A stretch of DNA of 64,000 nucleotides from Prochlorococcus marinus str. MIT 0919. Its GTDB lineage: Bacteria; Cyanobacteriota; Cyanobacteriia; PCC-6307; Cyanobiaceae. A program made the position numbers and the translations under genes. The notes below the pieces were generated by a model, which had not been told where the DNA came from, did not search any database, and was given only the letters and a program-made list of their open reading frames with translations. The stretch lies in the NCBI RefSeq assembly GCF_027359375.1, contig NZ_CP114779.1, forward strand, positions 930,001 through 994,000. The letters are read 5' to 3'. Below are positions 13,899 to 22,047 of the stretch, piece after piece; the first letter of the stretch is position 1, and the number at the start of each line of letters is the position of its first letter.

Positions 13899-16800
13899 AT
13901 GACCAGCAGCGGCAAAATCCGAATCTATGAACTGTCTAGAGATTTAACTCTGGACAATAAAGACGTGCTGAATGCCGCGAAAAAACTCTCAATTGCTGTA
14001 AAAAGTCATAGCAGTTCAATTAGTGATGAAGAAGCAAACCAAATAAAAGCTTTTCTAAGTAAACAAAAAAAAGGAACTATCTCAGGGAAAAATAAACCAC
14101 AACAGCAAGGCAAAGAAATTCTTTCGGTTAAGAAGGCACTGCCAACACCTCGGCAACAAAACGACCAAAAAATTAATTTAGCCAAAAAACCTTCTGCTGA
14201 CTCAAAACCGCCAAAGACTAATCGAATAATTGCCAAACCTTCTACTGCAAACCCAGCGCTAAAAACTTCAACTGCTAAAACAAATCCTGCAATTACATCA
14301 AAACCAAAACCACCAGTTCAAAATTTAATCCAACCTCAAAAACCTACTTCACCTTCTCTGAAGAGCACTAACAAACAAGTGCAAGAAGATCGACCATCGA
14401 AAACGAACAACATACCTGTCCAATCCAAATCAAAACCTCCAGTTACAGCCAATCAGCCAAGAAATCTTCCTAAGCAAAAACCAAATATCCTTGGGAAACC
14501 AAAATCTCCAACTAATAAAGTCAATACACCTTTAGCTCAAAAGCCTCCTCTACCAAATAAAGCTAGCACTCCTCCGAAGCGAATAGCAAACCAACCTAAT
14601 CGTCCTATCGCACCAGCCCCAAGACAGAAACAACAACTTCAAAAAGATTTTCCCCGTCATTCAAAACCTCTTTCTGGCAACGCTCCTCAAAAGAATGATC
14701 TAGGTCGAAGACCCTTCAATCAAGCCAATAATCAAAATGGTCAACGTTTTCCTAAAAAACCTGGTCAGCCTCTTCAAAAAAACAACCCTGTTGAACTTGT
14801 AGGAGCACCAATTAGACGAAACAATAAGCCAGGGAATCCCAAAGGGTATCGGGATGGAGGATATAGATCTGGTCCTCCAAATAGAAATAACTCCAGTAAT
14901 AATCAATCAGGGCAACAAAGGAGAGACTTAAAAGGCCCTATGCGTCAACAGCGTCCAGGGCCAGGGATGCCTTCAGGGATGAGAAAACCTGTGGCACCTG
15001 GTGAATTAATGCAGCTTCAAAAACCTACTGGAAGATCACCTCAAAATCCATCGCCAAGGAGACCAGGAGCACCTCCTTCCCAAAGGCAAGATGCTACCAA
15101 AAACAAACCCACTGGGCCCAAGCAACCGGTTAATCGTCCTTCAACAGCCACTGCTCCTAAAAAGCCTTCACATAGGCCAACTGGCTCTGGTGCACCTAGA
15201 AGAAGATCTGACTGGGATGATGCTGCAAAACTAGAAGCTCTACGAAATAAAACTCCTCAAAAGCAACGACAGAAAGTACATATTATCGGTGAGAATGATG
15301 ACGCCTTAACTACTGAAACAAGTGGTTTTGCAGCTGGGCAAGATGCAGTTTTATTGTCCGCCAGTCTTGCAAGACCTTCCAAGCCAAAAACCTCTCAAAA
15401 ATCTGACTCAAAGAGAACTGTAGTTACAAGAAAGCGTAAAAAAGAATCTACTAGGCAAAGACAACGTAGGAGAGCTATGGAGCTACGACAAGCCCGAGAA
15501 GCGAAGCAAGTAAGACCGGAAATGATAATTATTCCAGAAGATAATCTTACAGTTCAGGAGCTCGCTGACAAATTGAGCGTTGAAAGTTCAGAGATTATTA
15601 AATCTTTATTTTTCAAAGGTATTACAGCAACAGTTACCCAATCATTAGATCTACAGACAATCGAAACAGTTGCTGAAGAGTTTGGAGTTCCAGTGTTGCA
15701 AGATGACGTAGAAGAAGCAGCAACAAAAACCTCTGGCATGCTAGATGAAGCAGATAAAGATCACCTCATCAAACGTCCGCCGGTTGTAACTGTTATGGGA
15801 CATGTAGACCACGGGAAAACCAGTCTTTTAGATGCTATTCGCGAAGCGAGAGTAGCTAGTGGAGAAGCTGGAGGCATTACTCAACATATAGGTGCATATC
15901 AAGTTGACATAAATCACGAGAACAAAAAACGAAAACTAACCTTCTTAGATACTCCAGGGCATGAAGCCTTCACTGCAATGCGTGCAAGAGGTACAAAAGT
16001 AACCGATGTTGCAGTTCTAGTGGTTGCTGCAGATGATGGGGTAAGACCTCAAACCTTGGAAGCTATCAGCCATGCTCGTGCTGCCAAAGTTCCAATAGTT
16101 GTAGCAATAAATAAGATTGACAAGGAAGGAGCATCTCCTGACCGTGTTAAACAAGAATTGTCTGAACAAGAACTAGTCGCAGAAGAATGGGGTGGTGACG
16201 TTGTAATGGTTCCTGTGAGCGCAATTAAAGGAGAAAATATCAACAAGCTATTAGAAATGATTTTACTGGTAAGCGAAGTAGAAGACTTACAGGCAAATCC
16301 TGACCGCTTAGCTAAGGGTACTGTGATAGAAGCTCATCTTGATAAAGCAAAAGGACCCGTTGCAACATTACTAGTTCAAAATGGAACTCTAAAATCAGGA
16401 GATGTTGTTGCTGCTGGACCTGTTCTTGGGAAAGTACGGGCAATGGTTAATGAGAATGGTGACAGAATCAAGGCCGCAGGTCCGTCATATCCAGTCGAAG
16501 CACTTGGTTTTAATGAGGTCCCTTCAGCAGGTGATGAGTTCGAAGTGTATCCAGACGAGAAGTCTGCACGAACTGTTGTCGGTGATAGAGCATCTGATGC
16601 ACGAGCCACACGACTTGCCCAACAAATGGCTTCAAGACGCGTATCACTTTCTTCCATGTCAGGCCAAGCTAATGAAGGCGATTTGAAGGAGCTGAATCTC
16701 ATTCTCAAAGCTGATGTACAAGGTACGATTGAAGCGATTTTGGGCTCACTTGAACAACTACCAAAAGATGAGGTGCAAGTTCGAGTTCTCCTCTCTGCAC

Positions 16801-17300
16801 CTGGTGAAGTTACTGAAACAGATGTAGATCTTGCTGCCGCATCCGGTGCAGTAATTGTAAGTTTCAACACTTCAATGGCCTCTGGTGCCAAAAAAGCAGC
16901 CGATGCCAATGGTGTAGATGTAAGAGATTACGATGTGATCTATAAGCTCCTGGAAGATATTCAACTTGCTATGGAAGGACTACTAGAACCAGACATGGTT
17001 GAAGAAAATCTAGGCGAAGCAGAGGTGCGAGCAATCTTTACCATTGGCAAAAGTGCTGTTGCAGGCTGTTATATCACAAATGGAAAGTTACAACGCAATT
17101 GCAGAGTCCGTGTTAAACGAGATTCACAAATAGTATTTGAAGGGGATCTAGATTCTTTACGACGCAACAAAGATGTAGTCAAAGAGGTTGGGAATGGTTT
17201 CGAATGTGGTGTAGGTTGTGATCGATTTGCCAATTGGAAGGAAGGGGACATTATTGAAGGCTATAAACTAGTAACTCAAAGACGCAAGTTAAACACTTAA
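13899..17300 (+). CDS. infB: Translation initiation factor IF-2
   Basis: GTPase that delivers initiator tRNA to the ribosome. At 1133 residues it is long because of an N-terminal half rich in proline, lysine, asparagine and glutamine (roughly residues 45-450). The GTPase domain carries [20 protein letters not shown] and NKID, followed by the beta-barrel and C-terminal initiator-tRNA-binding domains. A small helical IF2_N domain is visible at residues 1-55 and another near 545-600 ([22 protein letters not shown]). It is the last gene of the rimP-nusA-ylxR-infB cluster. Confidence 0.97.
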   Translation: MTSSGKIRIYELSRDLTLDNKDVLNAAKKLSIAVKSHSSSISDEEANQIKAFLSKQKKGTISGKNKPQQQGKEILSVKKALPTPRQQNDQKINLAKKPSADSKPPKTNRIIAKPSTANPALKTSTAKTNPAITSKPKPPVQNLIQPQKPTSPSLKSTNKQVQEDRPSKTNNIPVQSKSKPPVTANQPRNLPKQKPNILGKPKSPTNKVNTPLAQKPPLPNKASTPPKRIANQPNRPIAPAPRQKQQLQKDFPRHSKPLSGNAPQKNDLGRRPFNQANNQNGQRFPKKPGQPLQKNNPVELVGAPIRRNNKPGNPKGYRDGGYRSGPPNRNNSSNNQSGQQRRDLKGPMRQQRPGPGMPSGMRKPVAPGELMQLQKPTGRSPQNPSPRRPGAPPSQRQDATKNKPTGPKQPVNRPSTATAPKKPSHRPTGSGAPRRRSDWDDAAKLEALRNKTPQKQRQKVHIIGENDDALTTETSGFAAGQDAVLLSASLARPSKPKTSQKSDSKRTVVTRKRKKESTRQRQRRRAMELRQAREAKQVRPEMIIIPEDNLTVQELADKLSVESSEIIKSLFFKGITATVTQSLDLQTIETVAEEFGVPVLQDDVEEAATKTSGMLDEADKDHLIKRPPVVTVMGHVDHGKTSLLDAIREARVASGEAGGITQHIGAYQVDINHENKKRKLTFLDTPGHEAFTAMRARGTKVTDVAVLVVAADDGVRPQTLEAISHARAAKVPIVVAINKIDKEGASPDRVKQELSEQELVAEEWGGDVVMVPVSAIKGENINKLLEMILLVSEVEDLQANPDRLAKGTVIEAHLDKAKGPVATLLVQNGTLKSGDVVAAGPVLGKVRAMVNENGDRIKAAGPSYPVEALGFNEVPSAGDEFEVYPDEKSARTVVGDRASDARATRLAQQMASRRVSLSSMSGQANEGDLKELNLILKADVQGTIEAILGSLEQLPKDEVQVRVLLSAPGEVTETDVDLAAASGAVIVSFNTSMASGAKKAADANGVDVRDYDVIYKLLEDIQLAMEGLLEPDMVEENLGEAEVRAIFTIGKSAVAGCYITNGKLQRNCRVRVKRDSQIVFEGDLDSLRRNKDVVKEVGNGFECGVGCDRFANWKEGDIIEGYKLVTQRRKLNT

Positions 17301-17456
17301 AAGAAACAGGACAACTCATTGCCTTTAGTTAATTCACTAGTTTACAAAACAATTACCTGGATACGACTACTAGAAAGAGATGATTCTTGATAATCCGCAC
17401 TCTATAATTGGCTTAAACGCTGTCTATATTTCTTGAATATACTCAACACTAAGTAT

Positions 17457-17693
17457 TTATTTACTTCTTCGCCTATCAAAAAAAACAAGGGCTCCAAATA
17501 AAATCAAAGCAGATATCTGAACCCCTAAATCACCAATCAAAACATTTTCTCTTGCAATTAAACGAAAGATCATAATTAGGAAACCAATCCCAGCAGAAGC
17601 AAATAAAGAAAACCATATTATCCGGCGAATACCGTAAAAAGGATTCTTGGATTCTCTAATCAGCTTTTTTCGCACTTTCGGATCTAAATTCAC
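17457..17693 (-). CDS. DUF3493-like small membrane protein
   Basis: Hypothetical protein of 78 residues from a GTG start (MNLDPKVRKKLIRESKNPFYGIRRIIWF); the frame also allows a TTG nine codons upstream. The GTG has a purine-rich GAGGGA at a fitting distance, which favours it. Two hydrophobic segments (near IIWFSLFASAGIGFLIMIF and VQISALILFGALVFF) suggest a two-helix membrane protein with a basic tail, FDRRRSK. It resembles the DUF3493 family found in cyanobacteria and plastid-bearing eukaryotes; its function is unknown. It lies alone between infB and tRNA-Thr. Confidence 0.75.
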   Translation of the reverse strand: MNLDPKVRKKLIRESKNPFYGIRRIIWFSLFASAGIGFLIMIFRLIARENVLIGDLGVQISALILFGALVFFDRRRSK

Positions 17694-17761
17694 TGTAAGT
17701 CCCTCTAAAAGATGGTCCAACGAAAAAAAACCATAAAATGGGTTAGAAGGATTCTATTTTA

Positions 17762-17833
17762 GCCGGTGTAGCTCAGGGGTAGAGCAACTGATTCGTAACC
17801 AGTAGGTCGATGGTTCAATTCCATTCACCGGCA
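17762..17833 (+). tRNA. tRNA-Thr (anticodon CGU)
   Basis: A 72-nt cloverleaf: acceptor GCCGGTG/CACCGGC with discriminator A, D arm GCTC/GAGC, anticodon loop TTCGTAA with anticodon CGT (reads ACG), five-base variable loop and T arm GATGG/CCATT with loop TTCAATT. The pair next to the anticodon loop is an A-C mismatch. CCA is not encoded: the bases after the discriminator are CTT. Confidence 0.93.
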
Positions 17834-17906
17834 CTTTCGAATCCTTCTTGAATCATTAATGCAAATTTTTCACTTTCTAACTTTTAAATCTAGTAAGATT
17901 GTCTAA

Positions 17907-19532
17907 ATGAGCCAATCGAAGCAAAAGAAATCAAGATTAACTGAGCAAAAGGCTTGTAATGTTAACTTTGGGAAAGTCCTAATCATTAGACTGCCTTGTA
18001 ATCCTATTTTCCCTATTGGTCCAGTATATCTAGCAGATCATTTACATAAAACCTTCCCTAGTCTCTCTCAGAAAATCCTCGATCTTGCCGCGCTCCCAGT
18101 TCTAGATGTTGAAAGAATCTTATTGGATGTAATCCAAAATTTCAAACCTTCATTACTTGTCTTCTCATGGAGAGACATTCAAATATACGCACCCGTTGAT
18201 GGCCGAGGTGGAAACCCACTTCAATATTCATTTGAAGCTTTTTATGCATTAAATCCTCTTAAAAGAATAAGAGGTGCTTTAGGAGGCATTCGTTTAATGA
18301 AAAGTCACTATGGTGAGTTATGGCGTAATACAAAATTAATCAAGCAAGGGCTAAAAGAATCTAGAAAATATAATAAAAATGCAAAAGTACTTATAGGGGG
18401 TGGAGCAGTAAGTGTTTTTTATGAGCAACTAGCAAGATCTCTCCCAAAAGGGACAATTATTTCTATAGGTGAAGGGGAACCACTCCTGGAAAAAATACTG
18501 AAAGGAGAAAGTATTAAGACAGAAAGATGTTTCATTGCTGGAGAAAATCCTAGATCAGGAATTATTCATGAACAACCAAATAGTTCTCCAAAAACTGCAT
18601 GTAACTATTCATACATTGCTTCCATTTGGCCTCAATTAAACTGGTATCTAGAGGGGGGGGATTTCTATGTAGGAGTCCAAACCAAGCGAGGCTGTCCACA
18701 TAATTGTTGTTATTGCGTTTATACCGTTGTTGAAGGTAAACAAGTACGTGTAAACCCTATAAAGGAAGTTGTGCAAGAAATGCGGCAATTGTATAATTTA
18801 GGTGTTAGAAATTTTTGGTTTACAGACGCTCAATTTATTCCAGCAAGGAAATATATAGAAGATGCCAAACAACTGCTAAAAGAAATCTTGCAAGAAAGGC
18901 TAACTGGTATTAATTGGGCTGCATACATAAGAGCAGACAATATAGATAATGAATTGGCCAACCTAATGGTTAAGACAGGAATGACTTATTTTGAAATTGG
19001 CATAACGTCAGGTTCACAAGAGTTAGTTAGAAAAATGCGAATGGGTTATAACCTAAAAACAGTATTGGATAACTGCAAATTATTAGCAAAAGCTGGTTTT
19101 AATGACCAAGTTTCAGTTAACTACTCATTTAATGTTATTGACGAAAGGCCGGAGACTATTAGACAAACTATTGCTTATCATAGAGAACTTGAACGAATTT
19201 TCGGAGTAGGCAAAGTTGAACCTGCTATTTTCTTCATCGGGCTTCAACCTCATACACATTTAGAACAATATGGGTTTGATCAAGGTCTTTTAAAACCCGG
19301 CTATAACCCGATGAGCATGATGCCTTGGACTGCAAGAAAACTCCTATGGAATCCTGAGCCAATGGGGAAAATTTTTGGAAGGATCTGTCTAGAAGCTTTT
19401 GACAACTCTCCAGAAAACTTTGGAAGAAAAGTTTTTGAATTATTAGAAAGAGACTATGGAATTGCGCCTCTCGAAGAAGCATTGCGGGCACCACTTGAAG
19501 GCTCACGAGCAATGGCAACAGCAGTTCGATAA
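17907..19532 (+). CDS. B12-binding-domain radical SAM protein (PSII high-light acclimation type)
   Basis: Predicted radical SAM enzyme of 541 residues. The N-terminal 200 residues look like a cobalamin-binding fold (LIIRLPCNPIFPIGPVYLADHL, later VLIGGGAVSVFYEQL). The iron-sulfur motif CxxxCxxC appears as GCPHNCCYC near residue 262. Cyanobacterial relatives are, to my recollection, annotated as photosystem II high-light acclimation radical SAM proteins; I cannot verify that here and the substrate is unknown. Codons near 18653-18660 contain a run of eight G residues. The last 79 bp overlap the convergent CPBP protease gene. It starts 73 bp after tRNA-Thr. Confidence 0.8.
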   Translation: MSQSKQKKSRLTEQKACNVNFGKVLIIRLPCNPIFPIGPVYLADHLHKTFPSLSQKILDLAALPVLDVERILLDVIQNFKPSLLVFSWRDIQIYAPVDGRGGNPLQYSFEAFYALNPLKRIRGALGGIRLMKSHYGELWRNTKLIKQGLKESRKYNKNAKVLIGGGAVSVFYEQLARSLPKGTIISIGEGEPLLEKILKGESIKTERCFIAGENPRSGIIHEQPNSSPKTACNYSYIASIWPQLNWYLEGGDFYVGVQTKRGCPHNCCYCVYTVVEGKQVRVNPIKEVVQEMRQLYNLGVRNFWFTDAQFIPARKYIEDAKQLLKEILQERLTGINWAAYIRADNIDNELANLMVKTGMTYFEIGITSGSQELVRKMRMGYNLKTVLDNCKLLAKAGFNDQVSVNYSFNVIDERPETIRQTIAYHRELERIFGVGKVEPAIFFIGLQPHTHLEQYGFDQGLLKPGYNPMSMMPWTARKLLWNPEPMGKIFGRICLEAFDNSPENFGRKVFELLERDYGIAPLEEALRAPLEGSRAMATAVR

Positions 19533-20341
19533 CAACAAATTATCCCCAAGAAGGCAATGATAGCTATCCCTCCACCTATGGGATTAGGAGTTGAATTTCC
19601 TGGTCCCAAAAGCAAAGAGGGATAGTCTTTATCAAGCCTAATTAAGCCATTATTTAATAAAAACCAAATACCTACTAAGCCTCCGTGAAATCCAATACAA
19701 CCAATTAATGAGCCTCGATCTAATGTTCTTCTTATCGAAAGTACTATCCCAAGTAAAAAAAGGCCAATTGAAAGAAATATGACTGGAATGGCACCTAGAT
19801 TAAAAGGGATATGAGCAATACTAAAAATGACAGCTTGAATAAAAAGACCCCATTTAGAACCAAAAATTAAATTCATTTCACCCCAAAGCCAGCCTCTGAA
19901 AATCAACTCTTCTGCTAGTCCAACTCCGATACCAAGTGAAATTGCATTAATTAACACTCCTAAATTGAAATTACCTTGCCAATTTCCCCATCCCCCTACG
20001 AAAATTGTTGTCAAAATAACTAAAATCAACATTAATGACCAAGTCATACCTTTGGTCAAAGTTGTGAAAAATAAATTTATGTCTATCTTTGAAAAGCCAA
20101 ATTCAAGCCATGGTTTTTCCACTTTCCACCGAGTCTTTACCCAAATTGGCAGAATAAGCAAGAAGCAAATAAACGTAATTATTGTGCCTATTAAAGCAAC
20201 ATCATCTTTTTCCAGATCTTTAGCAATGAACCCCAAAGGTTGAACAATAATCCAGCCTAAAAGGTATAAAAAAGGTAATAAAACTATAGTTGGCAGCCAA
20301 AAAAGTCGTTGTTTTAGCCACCTTTGTAGAAAATAATTCAA
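19454..20341 (-). CDS. CPBP-family intramembrane metalloprotease
   Basis: Membrane protein of 295 residues with several hydrophobic segments. It has the CPBP/Abi (CAAX protease-like) signature: EELIFRGWLW (glutamate pair plus arginine), followed by histidine-containing IAHIPFNLGA and later GFHGGLVGIWF. Family members are predicted intramembrane glutamate proteases or scaffold proteins; the substrate is unknown. The frame opens with TTG and no nearby ATG is available. The final 26 codons lie antisense to the end of the radical SAM gene, so its C-terminal tail is constrained by that gene. It follows clpS on the same strand with only 8 bp between. Confidence 0.85.
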   Translation of the reverse strand: MNYFLQRWLKQRLFWLPTIVLLPFLYLLGWIIVQPLGFIAKDLEKDDVALIGTIITFICFLLILPIWVKTRWKVEKPWLEFGFSKIDINLFFTTLTKGMTWSLMLILVILTTIFVGGWGNWQGNFNLGVLINAISLGIGVGLAEELIFRGWLWGEMNLIFGSKWGLFIQAVIFSIAHIPFNLGAIPVIFLSIGLFLLGIVLSIRRTLDRGSLIGCIGFHGGLVGIWFLLNNGLIRLDKDYPSLLLGPGNSTPNPIGGGIAIIAFLGIICCYRTAVAIAREPSSGARNASSRGAIP

Positions 20342-20349
20342 TGAATTAG

Positions 20350-20664
20350 TCAGGTTTCTGGTTCGATTGTGCTAGTAAGACCTTTTGCCTTTAAAGATTC
20401 AGAATAAAATTCTGCAGGTTCTAAATCACAAACAATTACAAGTCCCACGCCTGTATTGTGAGCCTCAAGCATGACTGCCATCGCATCTTGCTCACTTAAT
20501 TGAGGAACAACTTCACGCAAAGTATTTACTACATATTCCATTGAGTTGACAGGGTCGTTATGCAATAAGACCTTATATCGAGGAGATTTATTCCTCACAG
20601 TCTCTTGCTGCTTTTCAATGACTGCCGCCCCGCCAGGGTTACGTCCTGGAGTTTCCACCATCAT
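20350..20664 (-). CDS. clpS: ATP-dependent Clp protease adaptor ClpS
   Basis: Adaptor that binds the N-terminal domain of the Clp ATPase and presents N-degron substrates. It has 104 residues from the ATG at 20662-20664; a TTG lies one codon upstream and a second ATG one codon downstream. The family motif VLLHNDPVNSMEYVV, VMLEAHNTGVGLVIVCDLEPAEFY and the flexible N-terminal arm are all present. Cyanobacteria often have two ClpS proteins; I cannot say which one this is. It is followed closely by the CPBP protease gene. Confidence 0.93.
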   Translation of the reverse strand: MMVETPGRNPGGAAVIEKQQETVRNKSPRYKVLLHNDPVNSMEYVVNTLREVVPQLSEQDAMAVMLEAHNTGVGLVIVCDLEPAEFYSESLKAKGLTSTIEPET

Positions 20665-20723
20665 CAAAGTGGTTTAGTTATTACTAATTTACGAGCCTTC
20701 ATACCACTTAGACAAAATATCTT

Positions 20724-21950
20724 TCAAATACTAGTGATCCGATGCATAGCTTCGTTAACATTTTTCCTACTATTAAATGCTGAAAGACGCAAGTAACCTT
20801 CTCCTGCTGCTCCAAAACCACTCCCAGGTGTCCCTACAACATTTGCCTTATTTAACAAATGATCAAAAAACTTCCATGAATCCATTCCGTCTGGAGTTTT
20901 TATCCATACATAAGGTGCGTTCTCTCCTCCATAAACATTTAAACCAATTGTTTCTAGGTGTTTCTTAATTAATCCAGCATTTTCCATATAAAATTTGACA
21001 AGTTTCGATACCTGCAATTGGCCCTCTGGGGAGTAAACGGCCTCTGCCCCTCTTTGAACGATATAACTAACTCCGTTGAACTTTGTACTTTGCCTTCGAT
21101 TCCATAAAGACCACAAATCTACAAGTTCTCCATTCGAATCTGTGCCCCGTAAAGATTTTGGGATTACTGTGAAAGCACATCTTGTACCAGTAAAGCCAGC
21201 ATTTTTAGAAAATGATCTAAATTCAATTGCACAATCTTTTGCGCCTTCAATTTCATAGATTGAGTGAGGCAATTCAGGGTTTTGAATAAAAGCCTCATAA
21301 GCTGCATCAAAAAGAATTAGAGCATCATTTTGCTTTGCATAATCAACCCAAAGACTCAATTGTTCTTTGGTTGCTATCGCACCAGTTGGATTATTAGGAA
21401 AGCAAAGGTAAATCAAGTCCACAGGCTCGAAAGGAACTTGGGCTTCAAAGCCATTCGATGCATTAATAGGTATATAAGTCAGCCCTTGATATTGCCCAGA
21501 TGATTCAACAGAACCTGAGCGACCTGCCATTACATTACTATCTACATACACAGGGTAAACAGGGTCTGTTACTGCAACTCGATTGCTCTCACCAAGTATA
21601 TCCAAAATATTGCTGCTATCACATTTAGAGCCATCAGAAACGAAAATTTCTTCGGCATTGATATCACAATCTCTAGCTTGATAATCAAATTTAGAGATTG
21701 CTTCTCTTAGCCATAAATATCCCTGCTCAGGACCATAGCCATGAAAACCAGACTCAGTGCCCATTTCTTCTATGGCTAATTTCATTGCAGAGCAACAAGC
21801 TTCAGGAAGAGGTTGTGTTACATCACCAATCCCAAGCTTAATAAGATCTACCTTTGGATTAGTAATCGTAAATTCATTAACTCTTCTAGAAATCTCAGGA
21901 AAAAGGTAGCCTGCCTTTAGTTTTTGATAATTGCTGTTGATCTTAAACAC
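20724..21950 (-). CDS. dapL: LL-diaminopimelate aminotransferase
   Basis: PLP enzyme that converts tetrahydrodipicolinate directly to LL-diaminopimelate, the plant/cyanobacterial route to lysine and peptidoglycan. It has 408 residues, normal for DapL. The PLP lysine is in [12 protein letters not shown]; other class I aminotransferase marks are [26 protein letters not shown] and [17 protein letters not shown]. It is divergent from the TIGR03960 radical SAM gene; the shared upstream region holds a 22-bp-spaced direct repeat. Confidence 0.97.
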   Translation of the reverse strand: MFKINSNYQKLKAGYLFPEISRRVNEFTITNPKVDLIKLGIGDVTQPLPEACCSAMKLAIEEMGTESGFHGYGPEQGYLWLREAISKFDYQARDCDINAEEIFVSDGSKCDSSNILDILGESNRVAVTDPVYPVYVDSNVMAGRSGSVESSGQYQGLTYIPINASNGFEAQVPFEPVDLIYLCFPNNPTGAIATKEQLSLWVDYAKQNDALILFDAAYEAFIQNPELPHSIYEIEGAKDCAIEFRSFSKNAGFTGTRCAFTVIPKSLRGTDSNGELVDLWSLWNRRQSTKFNGVSYIVQRGAEAVYSPEGQLQVSKLVKFYMENAGLIKKHLETIGLNVYGGENAPYVWIKTPDGMDSWKFFDHLLNKANVVGTPGSGFGAAGEGYLRLSAFNSRKNVNEAMHRITSI

Positions 21951-21998
21951 TAGATAAATTTAAGTAACCCTTTGCATCCTGCTATGAAATAGGTACCT

Positions 21999-22029
21999 AT
22001 GTAGATAAGAAATACATACCATGTAGATA
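21999..22029. promoter_or_regulatory. Direct repeat ATGTAGATA in the dapL / radical SAM divergent region
   Basis: ATGTAGATA occurs at 21999-22007 and again at 22021-22029, starting 22 bp apart, about two turns of the helix. Between them TACATA (22013-22018) pairs with TATGTA (21998-22003). This looks like a paired protein-binding site in the 97-bp gap between two divergent genes. No known cyanobacterial regulator consensus is matched by eye. Confidence 0.35.
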
Positions 22030-22047
22030 TAAAAACGCTTTTTTACC

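Noticed and set aside
16376-16909. 177-residue minus-strand frame inside infB
   Set aside because: It lies wholly opposite conserved infB coding sequence and has no family resemblance or start context.
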